From the NCBI RefSeq assembly GCF_027857615.1, contig NZ_JAQIFT010000049.1:1-64000 (forward strand): a stretch of DNA of 64,000 nt, in the 5' to 3' direction. Source of the stretch: Holtiella tumoricola. Lineage in GTDB: Bacteria; Bacillota; Clostridia; Lachnospirales; Cellulosilyticaceae. The notes beneath the pieces are model-generated. The model was not told the origin of the DNA. It worked only from the letters and a program-made list of their open reading frames with translations, and made no database searches. The translations under genes were made by a program, and so were the position numbers. Each line of letters starts with the position of its first letter. Position 1 is the first letter of the stretch. This document shows positions 33,657 to 42,772 of the stretch, in pieces.

Positions 33657-35087
33657 ATGAGAGATACTTATCAAAGTCCTTTAGCAGGTCGCTATGCAAG
33701 TCGCGAAATGCTTTATTTATTTTCTGAGGATAAAAAATTTAAAACATGGCGTAAATTATGGGTGACTCTTGCAGAAACAGAAAAAGAGTTAGGTCTAGCA
33801 ATTACAGATGAACAGCTTGAAGAAATGAAACGTTATATGGATACCATTAACTACGATGTTGCAGATGCATGGGAGAAAAAAGTGCGTCATGATGTAATGG
33901 CTCATGTGCATGCTTATGGAGAACAAGCTACAAGTGCGATGCCTATTATACATTTAGGTGCAACAAGCTGTTATGTAGGCGATAATACAGATTTGATTAT
34001 TATGTATGAAGCTTTAGAACTTTTACGTACTAAAGTTTTAAATGTAATGGAGAAACTTACACAATTTGCACTTAAATATAAAGACCTTCCAACTTTAGGG
34101 TTTACACATTTCCAACCAGCTCAGCTTACAACAGTAGGTAAGAGAGCTACTTTATGGCTTCAAGAGCTTTGGTTAGATTTAGAAGAAATAGATCATCTTT
34201 TAGCTGGGAAACGACTTAGAGGCGCAAAAGGTACAACAGGTACTCAAGCAACTTTCCTTAATTTATTTGAAGGAGATTATAGCAAGGTTAAAGAACTAGA
34301 TAAGCGTATTGCGAATAAATTAGGTTATGAAGAAGTATTTCCTGTAACAGGTCAAACTTATACAAGAAAAATAGATAGTCAAATTTTAAATGTTCTTAGT
34401 CAAATTGCTCAGTCAGCTTATAAATTTAGTAATGATATTCGTTTACTTCAAAATTTAAAAGAAGTAGAAGAACCTTTCGAAAAAAATCAAATAGGTTCTT
34501 CAGCAATGGCATACAAACGTAATCCAATGCGTAGTGAACGTATAAGTGCACTAGCGCGCTTTGTAATCTGTGATGCACTTAATCCAGCGATTACATCTTC
34601 AACACAATGGTTTGAAAGAACACTAGACGATAGTGCGAATAAACGTCTTGCTGTATCTGAAGCCTTTTTAGCAATCGATGCTATTTTAGAAACTTATATG
34701 AATGTAGCAGATGGAATGGTTGTTTATCCAAAAGTTATTGAAACACGTATTTTAAGTGAGCTTCCATTTATGGCAACAGAAGTAATCTTAATGGAAGGTG
34801 TAAAACGTGGGGGTGACCGCCAAGAACTTCATGAAAAAATTCGTGTACTTTCTATGGAAGCGGCTAAAGAAGTAAAAGAACATGGTAGACCAAATGATTT
34901 AATTGAACGTATTTTAGCAGATGGTACTTTCAAAATGTCAGAAGAAGAACTGCGTGGTATTTTAAAACCAGAGAACTTTATTGGATGTGCAAGCATGCAA
35001 GTTGAAGATTTTATTGGTGAAGTGATTCGTCCACTACTTGATGCAAATCAAAATGTACTTGGGCGTGAAGGTGAAGTACGCGTTTAA
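33657..35087 (+). CDS. purB: Adenylosuccinate lyase
   Basis: Cleaves SAICAR and adenylosuccinate, acting twice in purine synthesis. 476 residues. Signature SSAMAYKRNPMRSE (about 281-294, catalytic Ser loop), HLGATSCYVGDNTD and GFTHFQPAQ. ATG 33657 is chosen from three in-frame ATGs because AGAGAGGAAG lies just upstream; 33618 would fall only about 10 bases after the promoter. Length fits the long PurB subgroup. Not clustered with other pur genes. Confidence 0.97.
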   Translation: MRDTYQSPLAGRYASREMLYLFSEDKKFKTWRKLWVTLAETEKELGLAITDEQLEEMKRYMDTINYDVADAWEKKVRHDVMAHVHAYGEQATSAMPIIHLGATSCYVGDNTDLIIMYEALELLRTKVLNVMEKLTQFALKYKDLPTLGFTHFQPAQLTTVGKRATLWLQELWLDLEEIDHLLAGKRLRGAKGTTGTQATFLNLFEGDYSKVKELDKRIANKLGYEEVFPVTGQTYTRKIDSQILNVLSQIAQSAYKFSNDIRLLQNLKEVEEPFEKNQIGSSAMAYKRNPMRSERISALARFVICDALNPAITSSTQWFERTLDDSANKRLAVSEAFLAIDAILETYMNVADGMVVYPKVIETRILSELPFMATEVILMEGVKRGGDRQELHEKIRVLSMEAAKEVKEHGRPNDLIERILADGTFKMSEEELRGILKPENFIGCASMQVEDFIGEVIRPLLDANQNVLGREGEVRV

Positions 35088-35096
35088 TATGAACTA

Positions 35097-35143
35097 AATA
35101 GTAAGAGCCCTATAACAATACTTGTTATAGGGCTCTTACTATT
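35097..35143. terminator. Bidirectional terminator between purB and the SPFH gene
   Basis: 21-base perfect stem AATAGTAAGAGCCCTATAAC+A (35097-35117), loop ATACT, mirrored at 35123-35143. It lies between convergent genes and can serve both strands. Confidence 0.92.
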
Positions 35144-35158
35144 TGTTTGAGAGAAAAA

Positions 35159-36097
35159 TTATTGATCAGACATAACTTCTTTGATTCCTTTAAAGGTACC
35201 TAAGAAGTTAACAGCATCTGATGGAAGAATCAATTTACTTGCATCACCTTCAGCAATTTTTTCTAGTGCTTCCATAGAACGTAGTGCAAGGACTTGGTCA
35301 TCTACACCAGCATCTTTCATGGCAAGTAGAATCGCCTTTGTACCTTCAGCTTTAGCATTTTGAATTTGAAGAATCGCTTCAGCTTCGCCTTGTGCTTTTA
35401 AGATAGAGGCCTGGCGTTGGCCTTCTGCTGCATGGATAAGGGCTTCTTTCTCTGCTTCAGCTCGTAAAATAGCAGACTCTTTATTTCCTTCCGCTTCTAA
35501 GATAGCAGCAGCTTTTTCACCTTCAGCACGCAGTACCGCTTCTCTTCTTTGGCGTTCAGCACGCATCTGCTTTTCCATAGCATCTTGAATATCTCGAGGA
35601 GGGAGGATGTTTTTTAATTCTACACGGTTTACTTTGATTCCCCATTTATCAGTTGCCTCATCAAGAATGGCACGTAGTTTAGTATTGACTACATCACGAG
35701 AAGTAAGTGTCTCATCTAAATCTAATTCACCAATAATATTTCTAAGTGTAGTAGCTGTTAAATTTTCGATAGCACTAAGTGGATTGGCAATTTCAAAAAT
35801 AAAGTTTACAGGATCAGTTACTTTGTAATAAACAACAGTGTCAATTTGCATTGTAACATTATCTTTTGTAATAACAGGCTGAGGTGGGAAATCTAAGACA
35901 GACTCTCTCAAATCAACGATCGTATAGATTCTTTCAATAAAAGGTAAAATAAAGTTGACTCCTGTCTCTGCTTTGCGGCTAAACTTCCCGAGTCGCATCA
36001 CAATGCCTACACTAGATTGTTTGATGATTTTGATAGAACTTAAGGTAATAACTAAAATAAAGAGAACTAAAATAATAAGACCGATCGTTAATGGCAT
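35159..36097 (-). CDS. SPFH/band-7 membrane protease-associated protein (QmcA-like)
   Basis: Prohibitin/stomatin-type scaffold that sits in the membrane and is often paired with NfeD. 312 residues: membrane helix (about 4-24), SPFH domain (about 25-180; QSSVGIVMRLGKF, RESVLDFPPQPVITKDN), then Ala/Glu-rich coiled coil with repeated AEGEKAAAILEAEGNKE-like units. RBS AGGAGG precedes the start. Encoded 59 bases after the NfeD-like gene on the same strand, the standard pairing. Precise function is not established. Confidence 0.93.
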   Translation of the reverse strand: MPLTIGLIILVLFILVITLSSIKIIKQSSVGIVMRLGKFSRKAETGVNFILPFIERIYTIVDLRESVLDFPPQPVITKDNVTMQIDTVVYYKVTDPVNFIFEIANPLSAIENLTATTLRNIIGELDLDETLTSRDVVNTKLRAILDEATDKWGIKVNRVELKNILPPRDIQDAMEKQMRAERQRREAVLRAEGEKAAAILEAEGNKESAILRAEAEKEALIHAAEGQRQASILKAQGEAEAILQIQNAKAEGTKAILLAMKDAGVDDQVLALRSMEALEKIAEGDASKLILPSDAVNFLGTFKGIKEVMSDQ

Positions 36098-36156
36098 GAT
36101 TAAACCTCCTAAGAATAGTAAAAAATTAAGTTTATTAAGCTATACTTTTATAGGTT

Positions 36157-36627
36157 TTACATTTGTTCCATATTAGGGTTAGTAGAGTTAGAGTCAACTG
36201 GTACTTCGTGAACGACTAATCGTACACCACGAATTTCATCAATGATTACTTTTGAACCTTTTTTTATAGGTAAATCATTGCTTGAGATGGCACTCCAGAT
36301 TTCACCATCTAGTTTAACTTGACCTACATCTGTAGCATGCTCACCGATCGCTTCTAGTACAGTACCGGTCTTTCCAATAAGAGCATCGATATTCGTAGCA
36401 ATAGCATCTCTTTTAGAAAAATGAGCTGTGCAGTATTTTGTTAAGGTAAGTAATAATAAAATAGAAATGGTAAGAAAGACAATAAGTTGAATGGCAACAT
36501 TTGAAGTGATAAGTGAAGTTATAAGTGCAGCAAGGGCACCAACAGTAAACCAGATGAGAAAGAATCCGCTATTAATCATTTCTGCGATTGCAAAGATGAT
36601 TCCTATGACAAGCCACATAAGCCACAT
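36157..36627 (-). CDS. NfeD-like membrane protein
   Basis: Short NfeD: 156 residues, with three or four membrane segments in the first ~75 residues followed by an OB-fold domain (LIGKTGTVLEAIG... VKLDGEIWSA, KVIIDEIRGVRLVV). The start at 36627 follows AAAGGAGTG; an in-frame start 10 codons upstream has no RBS. First gene of the minus-strand pair with the SPFH gene, divergent from proC. NfeD/SPFH pairs are thought to organise membrane microdomains or protease control. Confidence 0.92.
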   Translation of the reverse strand: MWLMWLVIGIIFAIAEMINSGFFLIWFTVGALAALITSLITSNVAIQLIVFLTISILLLLTLTKYCTAHFSKRDAIATNIDALIGKTGTVLEAIGEHATDVGQVKLDGEIWSAISSNDLPIKKGSKVIIDEIRGVRLVVHEVPVDSNSTNPNMEQM

Positions 36628-36755
36628 AAAATCACTCCTTTCATTTGGGCTGTACAATGTTATAATAAAATTGTACGCAATAGAAACGTATTATACTGTA
36701 AATTATAACATAAGTATAAGAATATTCAAAATAAAGTTAAGGAAAGAGGTAAGTC

Positions 36756-37547
36756 ATGAAACGATTTGGATTTATTGGTGTTGGGAATATGGGTGGTGCA
36801 ATGATTGGTGCTATTACTAAATATTTTGAAGAGAAAGTGGCTCTATTTGATGTAGATAGCAATCAATATAACAAGTTTGATGCAACGCGTATTATAGGCT
36901 GTACATCTGTAGAAGAATTGGTTAAACAAACAGATATTATTATTCTTAGTGTGAAGCCACAATATTATGAAATAGTATGTAGCCAAATCAAAGAACTATT
37001 AAATGAAGAACAGGTTATTATAACTGTAGCGCCTGGTGTAAGTATTAATAAGATGCAGACACTTTTAGCAGGTCATAAAAAAATAATACGTACCATGCCA
37101 AATACACCAGCTTTAGTAGGAGAAGGTGTTACAGCATACTGTTTTGAAGAAGGTGTGATTTCAAAAGAAGAAATTGAAACCATAGAATCAAGATTTAACG
37201 CCTTTGGACGTAGTTTCAAAATAGTAGAAAATCAGATGAATGCAATCGTTGCATTATCAGGATCATCACCTGCATATGGTTATATGTTTATTGAAGCCAT
37301 GGCAGATGCGGCTGTGCGCTTTGGTGTGCCTAGACAAATGGCTTATGAAATGGCTGCACTCTCTATTAAAGGAGCATGTGAGATGGTGTTAGAGACTAAA
37401 GAACATCCAGCAGTTTTAAAAGATGCTGTAACCTCACCAGGTGGAACAACCATTGAAGCAGTAGCAAAATTAGAAGAAACGGGCTTTAGAAATAGCGTTA
37501 TAAGTGGCATGAGCGCGTGTTTCGATAAAGCTAATCGTATGAGTTAG
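36756..37547 (+). CDS. proC: Pyrroline-5-carboxylate reductase
   Basis: NAD(P)H-dependent last step of proline synthesis. 263 residues. Rossmann motif FIGVGNMGGAMIGA at about 5-18, VKPQYYE, RTMPNTPALVGEGVTAY, and C-terminal signature ALSGSSPAYGYMFIEAMADAAVRFG then VTSPGGTTIEAV. ATG 36756 follows AAAGAGGTAAGTC. nudF starts 9 bases after, so co-transcribed. A TATACT at 36692 may belong to its promoter, but the spacing to TTGTAC (36671) is only 15. Confidence 0.97.
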   Translation: MKRFGFIGVGNMGGAMIGAITKYFEEKVALFDVDSNQYNKFDATRIIGCTSVEELVKQTDIIILSVKPQYYEIVCSQIKELLNEEQVIITVAPGVSINKMQTLLAGHKKIIRTMPNTPALVGEGVTAYCFEEGVISKEEIETIESRFNAFGRSFKIVENQMNAIVALSGSSPAYGYMFIEAMADAAVRFGVPRQMAYEMAALSIKGACEMVLETKEHPAVLKDAVTSPGGTTIEAVAKLEETGFRNSVISGMSACFDKANRMS

Positions 37548-37556
37548 GAGGTAATC

Positions 37557-38093
37557 ATGGGGGCTAAACGTATTGGACGTAAAGAAGTCTATAAAGGGAA
37601 AATATTTACGATTGTACAAGATGAAATCCTATTTGACGATGGCTCGGTAGCACAGTGGGACTTAGTTGTACATAATGGGGCATCGGCAGTTGTACCTATC
37701 ACAGAAAATAAAGAAGTTATTTTAGTTAAACAATATAGAAATGCTAAAGATGGTTATGTATTAGAAATCCCAGCAGGTAAACTTGAAAAAGGCGAAGACC
37801 CTCTTGAATGTGCTAAACGAGAACTAGAAGAAGAGATTGGCTTTAAGGCGGGAAGAATGACTAAAATTTGTAGTATGTTTACTGCTGTAGGATTTAGTGA
37901 TGAGCGTCTACACTTATATATGGCAGAACAATTACAAGTAGGTAAACAAAACTTGGATGAAGATGAATATATTGAAGTTGTAACCTATCCGATTACAAAA
38001 GCAGTAGAGATGATTTTTAAGGGAGAAATCTGTGATAGTAAGACAATAGCTGGATTACTTGCGGTAGAAAATTTATTGAGGTATTCTAAATAA
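37557..38093 (+). CDS. nudF: ADP-ribose pyrophosphatase (Nudix)
   Basis: Hydrolyses ADP-ribose to AMP and ribose 5-phosphate. 178 residues. Nudix box GKLEKGEDPLECAKRELEEEIGF (22-23 residue GX5EX7REUXEEXGU pattern) at about 80-102, preceded by VLVKQYRNAKDGYVLEIPAGK, typical of the NudF/ADPRase group. ATG 37557 follows TAGGAGGTAATC. Often found before spoIIM in Clostridia and Bacilli, as here. Confidence 0.93.
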   Translation: MGAKRIGRKEVYKGKIFTIVQDEILFDDGSVAQWDLVVHNGASAVVPITENKEVILVKQYRNAKDGYVLEIPAGKLEKGEDPLECAKRELEEEIGFKAGRMTKICSMFTAVGFSDERLHLYMAEQLQVGKQNLDEDEYIEVVTYPITKAVEMIFKGEICDSKTIAGLLAVENLLRYSK

Positions 38094-38101
38094 GTTCTAA
38101 A

Positions 38102-38160
38102 CTTAGCCTTATGCTCATAAAGTAAAAAGAGAGGACAAACCTTATGAGGAGGAAGCTAAG
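38102..38160 (+). promoter_or_regulatory. Hairpin around the spoIIM ribosome site
   Basis: CTTAGC (38102-38107) pairs with GCTAAG (38155-38160, including the first base of the GTG start) and CTCATAA (38114-38120) with TTATGAG (38142-38148). Together they flank the Shine-Dalgarno GAGGAGG (38146-38152) with an internal loop. Could limit translation from long read-through transcripts (inference). Confidence 0.45.
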
Positions 38161-38726
38161 TGAAACGAGCGATAAAATCTTTTTCAAAAGGATTTATGAA
38201 TACAGATTTAGTATGGCTTATGGTTTGCATGATAGGTATACTTGTTGGAAGCTTATATGGTGTGAGTATGAAAAGTGATGTAGCTTTTATGGGGAGTTTA
38301 ACAACTATTGTTCAAGGAAATGCTTTGATACAGGAAAACTCATTTCTGATTTTGAAGAAAGCTGTGTGTATTCATCTGATTCAATTATTAGGAATATGGG
38401 TAACAGGACTTACAAAACCAACAAGGTATTTGGGTATGGCTATATTGTTTTTTATAGGTTTTAATTATGGATTTAGCATTTGTGGTATTTTAATGCTCTA
38501 CGGGCTAAAAGGTATAATTATGAGTGTTTTACTTTTTGGTATACAGGCTGTAGCATTACTTTTTTTAGGCATTATGGTAGGTGAACATAGCTTAAGATAT
38601 GGCGTAAAGGGAAAAGAGAGCTATGGTAAAGTTTATCATCAATTAATTATTTATTGTGTAGTAGGTGCTATAGTAATAAGCCTTGTAGATGCTTATGTAC
38701 AACCTTTTGTAAGAAATTTATTTTAA
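38160..38726 (+). CDS. spoIIM: Stage II sporulation protein M-like
   Basis: Part of the SpoIIDMP peptidoglycan hydrolase complex driving engulfment. 188 residues with about five membrane segments (roughly 17-35, 62-82, 88-105, 112-140, 160-180), matching SpoIIM topology and size. GTG 38160 follows GAGGAGG with 7 bases spacing. Call rests on topology, length and the nudF-spoIIM order more than on strong residue motifs. spoIID and spoIIP are not in the window. Confidence 0.8.
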   Translation: MKRAIKSFSKGFMNTDLVWLMVCMIGILVGSLYGVSMKSDVAFMGSLTTIVQGNALIQENSFLILKKAVCIHLIQLLGIWVTGLTKPTRYLGMAILFFIGFNYGFSICGILMLYGLKGIIMSVLLFGIQAVALLFLGIMVGEHSLRYGVKGKESYGKVYHQLIIYCVVGAIVISLVDAYVQPFVRNLF

Positions 38727-38730
38727 TACT

Positions 38731-38773
38731 ATAGGGTAAAATGATGTCGTAAGATATGTTTTACCCTATTTTT
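38731..38773 (+). terminator. Terminator after spoIIM
   Basis: ATAGGGTAAAA (38731-38741), 17-base loop, TTTTACCCTAT (38759-38769) and TTTT. It insulates the flagellar operon from upstream transcription. Confidence 0.85.
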
Positions 38774-38851
38774 ATTTGGTTATAAATAGTTTTTAAATAA
38801 AAAAAGCGACGAAATAGGGGGAAAAAGTGGGAAAAATAAGAAACATAGATG

Positions 38852-38880
38852 TTGATAAATGACAAGTAAAGTTATATAAT
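38852..38880 (+). promoter_or_regulatory. Sigma-A-type promoter of the fla/che operon
   Basis: TTGATA (38852-38857), 17 bases, TATAAT (38875-38880), 62 bases before flgB. The leader has a small imperfect hairpin (38892-38916) but is too short for a c-di-GMP riboswitch. No sigma-D (TAAA-N15-GCCGATAT) element is seen. Confidence 0.82.
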
Positions 38881-38941
38881 TGTATAAGAATAAATAGGTT
38901 TTAAAGAAAACTATTTAAATTTAGAAGTAAGGGGGGAAACA

Positions 38942-39307
38942 ATGATGTTTCGTGATATCGATGTAACCAATAAGGTACTAGATGCAACCATGATGAAGTT
39001 TGGTGCAGTAGTTGGCAATGTTACGAATGTAGATACACCAGGCTATAAAAGGCAAGAAGTGTCTTTTGAAACGCAACTAGAGTCAGAAATTCAAAAAAAT
39101 GGAACAAAAAATATAACTGTTGAGAACCTTTCACCTGTTACCTATACTGATCGAAGTACACTATCATATCGTATAGATGGAAATAATGTAGATATTGATA
39201 AAGAAATGTCAGAACTTGCGCAAGTTAAATTGCGTTATGATGCTTTAATTCAACGTGCAAATGCACAAATTCGTCGTTATACATACATATTACAGAATAT
39301 AAAATAA
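38942..39307 (+). CDS. flgB: Flagellar basal-body rod protein FlgB
   Basis: Proximal rod subunit. 121 residues, with the rod-protein N-terminus (VGNVTNVDTPGYKRQEVSFE, the ANxDTPGYK motif) and C-terminal helix. Two adjacent ATGs (38942, 38945) follow AGGGGGGAAAC. First gene of the operon. Confidence 0.96.
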   Translation: MMFRDIDVTNKVLDATMMKFGAVVGNVTNVDTPGYKRQEVSFETQLESEIQKNGTKNITVENLSPVTYTDRSTLSYRIDGNNVDIDKEMSELAQVKLRYDALIQRANAQIRRYTYILQNIK

Positions 39308-39381
39308 TTAGCTGTGAAATATAAAAATTCTAAAGAAGTATAAGAGATATAAATATTAAATATAAGATAGGGGGATGTGTA

Positions 39382-39822
39382 ATGTCGTTTTTTGGATCAA
39401 TGGATACCTCAGCATCAGGAATGACCGCACAACGACTGAGATTAGATATCATATCTCAGAATATAGCGAATGCCAATACAACACGTACTGCTGAAGGTGG
39501 TGCTTATAAGCGAAAGGGTGTTATTTTTGAAAGCGTGAATCAAAATAATAGCTTTAGTAGTATTTTAGGAGAGTATACAAATGGCAATCATAAAGGAGTG
39601 CGTGTGGCAGAAATCGTAACAGATGAATCACCTTGTCCACTCGTATATAATCCAACACATCCAGATGCGAATGCAGAGGGATATGTAGAAATGCCAAATG
39701 TAAACACTGTGGATGAAATGGTAAATATGATTTCTGCTAGTAGATCATATGAAGCCAATGTAACAGCCTTTAATGCAATGAAAGCTGTTGCAACAAAAGC
39801 TTTAGAAATTGGCAAAGGGTGA
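39382..39822 (+). CDS. flgC: Flagellar basal-body rod protein FlgC
   Basis: Proximal rod subunit. 146 residues; N-terminal MDTSASGMTAQRLRLDIISQ followed by NIANANTTRTAEGGAYKRK, and C-terminal helix VNTVDEMVNMISASRSYEAN, both classical rod/hook family ends. ATG 39382 follows AGGGGGATGTGTA. The 74-base gap from flgB holds no promoter I could recognise. Confidence 0.97.
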   Translation: MSFFGSMDTSASGMTAQRLRLDIISQNIANANTTRTAEGGAYKRKGVIFESVNQNNSFSSILGEYTNGNHKGVRVAEIVTDESPCPLVYNPTHPDANAEGYVEMPNVNTVDEMVNMISASRSYEANVTAFNAMKAVATKALEIGKG

Positions 39823-39838
39823 TAAGGAGGTTAGCTAG

Positions 39839-40141
39839 ATGATAGATTCTATAAGCGGGATTAGTAAGAACCTATCCGTGGTCGAACAAAAATTAGAGAG
39901 AAAAACAGATGATGGTATCTTTCAAGGGGCACTTGAATCTGCGCAACAATTACTAGAAGCAACGGTTAAAGCGGAAAATGAAACAAGTGAACTAAGTTAT
40001 GATTTTATGACAGGTAAAACTGATAATATTCATAATTTAATGATTGCTCAAGAGAAATCAAGTATTCTTCTACAATTTACTATGCAAGTTCGAAATCAAG
40101 TTATGCAAGCGTATCAAGAAATTATGCGAATATCTGTCTAG
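39839..40141 (+). CDS. fliE: Flagellar hook-basal body protein FliE
   Basis: Joins the MS ring to the rod. 100 residues, normal length; the C-terminal pattern SYDFMTGKTDNIHNLMIAQEKS and MQVRNQVMQAYQEIMRISV identifies the family. AAGGAGG precedes ATG 39839. Lies between rod genes and fliF as usual. Confidence 0.95.
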   Translation: MIDSISGISKNLSVVEQKLERKTDDGIFQGALESAQQLLEATVKAENETSELSYDFMTGKTDNIHNLMIAQEKSSILLQFTMQVRNQVMQAYQEIMRISV

Positions 40142-40162
40142 TAAAAGGAATGAGGTGAATAC

Positions 40163-41758
40163 ATGCAAGAGACAATAGAGCAAGCATCAACGCAATTAAC
40201 CGAAAAATGGAATGGGCTTTCTAAAAAGCAAAAAATAAGGTTAGGCATTGGCGCAAGCTGTATTATTCTAACACTGATTGTTGTAGCGGTAATATTTACA
40301 AGACCTAAATATGAAGTGGTTTTAAGAAAGATTACTGAATCAGATATTGCAGCGGCAGCAGAAGTTTTAGATAATGAAAAGATTACATATGAAATTATTG
40401 ATGATGGTACAAGTTTACAAGTTAAAGATAAGGATGTTGTCAATGCAAAATTAGCATTAACGAGAGAAAATGTACCAAAAGGTGGATATACTTTTGAGGA
40501 TGCAATTAACAATAGTATGTCTACAACAGAGAGTGAAAAACGTGCAAAAATGAATCAACTTGCAGAAGTTGAATTAGAACGTGCGCTTACTTCTATGGAT
40601 GCTATTGATTATGCAGATGTAAGATTGGTGGTTCCAGAAGAGAAAAACTCCTTTATTGCTTCAAAACAAGAAAGTAGCGCAAGTATTTTAGTTACTCTAA
40701 ACACACCTCAAACAAGTAAGCAAATCGAAGGAATTGCTCGATTTGTTTCAAGTAGTGTATCAGGACTTAAGATGGAAAATATTAATATCATTGATACAGA
40801 GGGGAATAGCTTATACATAGGGCAAGAGGAAGATACGCTGTCAACTAATAAGCAACAAGAAATTAAATTAGCAGCAGAAAAAGACCTTGGAGCTAAAGTC
40901 AAACAAATATTAGAACCCATTTATGATGAAGTACGTATTAGCTCAAATCTTATTCTGAATTTTGATCAATATGAAGAAATGAGAGAAGAATATGTCCCAC
41001 AATTTGAAGAAGATGGGCGCGGCATTATTCGAGTGGAGAAAGAACAAACTACTGAAAGCACCAATAGTCAAAATGGTGCAGAACCAGGTGTAGCAACGAA
41101 TAATGGAGAAGCACCTACTTATCAAGTTGGTGATGGGGGAACAGGTGAATCTAAAACAAGCAATAAAGAGATAGAATATGTAAATAATAAAGTTATTTCA
41201 AATATAGTTAAAAATCCAGGTGATATTGATTATAAAAACTCTACTTTAGCTGTAAATGTATTTAAAAATAAAGTTTATAAGCAAGAGGAAGTAGAAAAAA
41301 CATTAGATAATAATGTAACATGGGAAATATTTAAAGAAACAAATAGTGTAAATAGACCAATAGAAGTTAAGCAAGAAATTGTAGATTCTATTCGATATGG
41401 GACAGGGGTTGACAACGTGGTTGTATCAGGATATGAAAAACCCGTTTTTATTGACACAGTACCATATGAAGTAGAGTTTACAGATTATCTACCATTTATC
41501 TTAATACTCCTTATTGTATTAGTTGCTGCATTTGCTCTATTCAAGTTTAGAAAACATGATGAAGATGTTGAAACAGAACCAGAACTTGAAGTTGAAGAAA
41601 TGCTTAGCGTTGCTAAACAAGATCTTAAGGAACTTGAAGAGATTGAACTTAAAGAAACACTTGAAACCAAACGTCAAATTGAAAGATTTGTGGATGAAAA
41701 ACCAGAAGCTGTTGCAAATCTATTACGTAACTGGTTATCAGAAGATGAATGGGAGTGA
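40163..41758 (+). CDS. fliF: Flagellar MS-ring protein FliF
   Basis: Forms the membrane MS ring on which rod and C ring are built. 531 residues: two membrane segments (about 26-46 and 445-465), with ring-building YscJ-like domains between (ENVPKGGYTFEDAINN, YADVRLVVPEE), an acidic/Gly-rich linker (~290-340) and a cytoplasmic C-terminal tail with RNWLSEDEWE that binds FliG. ATG 40163 follows GGAATGAGGTG. Confidence 0.97.
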   Translation: MQETIEQASTQLTEKWNGLSKKQKIRLGIGASCIILTLIVVAVIFTRPKYEVVLRKITESDIAAAAEVLDNEKITYEIIDDGTSLQVKDKDVVNAKLALTRENVPKGGYTFEDAINNSMSTTESEKRAKMNQLAEVELERALTSMDAIDYADVRLVVPEEKNSFIASKQESSASILVTLNTPQTSKQIEGIARFVSSSVSGLKMENINIIDTEGNSLYIGQEEDTLSTNKQQEIKLAAEKDLGAKVKQILEPIYDEVRISSNLILNFDQYEEMREEYVPQFEEDGRGIIRVEKEQTTESTNSQNGAEPGVATNNGEAPTYQVGDGGTGESKTSNKEIEYVNNKVISNIVKNPGDIDYKNSTLAVNVFKNKVYKQEEVEKTLDNNVTWEIFKETNSVNRPIEVKQEIVDSIRYGTGVDNVVVSGYEKPVFIDTVPYEVEFTDYLPFILILLIVLVAAFALFKFRKHDEDVETEPELEVEEMLSVAKQDLKELEEIELKETLETKRQIERFVDEKPEAVANLLRNWLSEDEWE

Positions 41759-41764
41759 TAAGAG

Positions 41765-42772
41765 ATGGCGGGAACACAATATTCAAGTAAGCAAAAAGCA
41801 GCTATGTTGCTTATTGCTTTAGGGCCAGAAAAATCTTCTAAGATTTTTAAACATCTAAAAGAAGAAGAAATAGAAGAGCTTACATTAGAAATAGCAAGTA
41901 TACATTCTGTTTCACCAAAAGCAAAAGAAGAAGTATTGCAAGAATTTTATGAAATTTGCTTAGCGCAAGAATATATTGCAGAGGGTGGAATTGGTTATGC
42001 AAAACAAGTTCTTGAACAAGCCTTAGGTGCTGAAAAAGCAGTTGAAGTGATTAATCGATTAACCGTATCTTTACAAGTAAGACCGTTTGAATTTGCACGT
42101 AAAACAGATGCTTCTCAACTTGTTAATTTCATTCAAAATGAACATCCACAAACGATTGCATTAATTCTTTCTTATTTAAAACCATCTCAAGCATCTGCAA
42201 TTTTGACATCTTTACCAGTTGAAATGCAAGCAGATACAGCAAGAAGGATTGCAGTAATGGATAGAGCAGCACCAGATCTTATTAATGAAGTAGAGAAGGA
42301 ACTAGAAAAACGTCTTTCTACATTAGTATCTGATGATTATGCAACCATTGGTGGTATTGATTCAATCGTAGAAATTATTAATCAAGTAGACCGAGCAACT
42401 GAGAAAAATATTATGGAAAGTTTAGAAATAGAAGATCCAGAACTTGCAGAAACAATTAGAAAACGTATGTTTGTATTTGAAGATATTTCGATGCTGGATC
42501 CAAGATCTATTCAACGTGTACTTCGTGAAGTGGATAATCATGAATTAGCCATTGCACTTAAAGGTGCGACAGCTAATGTTAAAGCATTAATACTTGGTAA
42601 CGTATCCAAACGTCTTGCTTCTATGATTGAAGAGGATCTTGAGTTTATGGGACCAAAGCGTGTTAAAGAAATTGAAGAAGCACAACAAAAAATCGTTAAT
42701 ATTATTCGTAAGCTAGAAGATGCAGGCGAGATTGTTATTTCACGTGGGGCAGGTGATGAGGTCATTGTCTAG
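41765..42772 (+). CDS. fliG: Flagellar motor switch protein FliG
   Basis: C-ring protein converting stator force to torque. 335 residues in three armadillo-like domains: N-terminal (KAAMLLIALGPEKSSKIFKHL), middle with EHPQTIALILSYL (EHPQ motif near 126), and C-terminal with torque-generating charged helix (DLEFMGPKRVKEIEEAQ). ATG 41765, 6 bases after fliF. Overlaps fliH by 8 bases from the start chosen there. Confidence 0.98.
   Translation: MAGTQYSSKQKAAMLLIALGPEKSSKIFKHLKEEEIEELTLEIASIHSVSPKAKEEVLQEFYEICLAQEYIAEGGIGYAKQVLEQALGAEKAVEVINRLTVSLQVRPFEFARKTDASQLVNFIQNEHPQTIALILSYLKPSQASAILTSLPVEMQADTARRIAVMDRAAPDLINEVEKELEKRLSTLVSDDYATIGGIDSIVEIINQVDRATEKNIMESLEIEDPELAETIRKRMFVFEDISMLDPRSIQRVLREVDNHELAIALKGATANVKALILGNVSKRLASMIEEDLEFMGPKRVKEIEEAQQKIVNIIRKLEDAGEIVISRGAGDEVIV

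Noticed and set aside
38881..38941. c-di-GMP riboswitch before flgB
   Set aside because: Known upstream of flagellar genes in some Clostridia, but only about 55 bases of leader remain after the promoter and no matching fold is seen.
40138..40512. Antisense open frame opposite fliF (and similar ones across the window)
   Set aside because: Shadow frames of real genes: no ribosome sites, low-complexity Ser/Ile-rich translations, and every one opposes a well-recognised coding gene.
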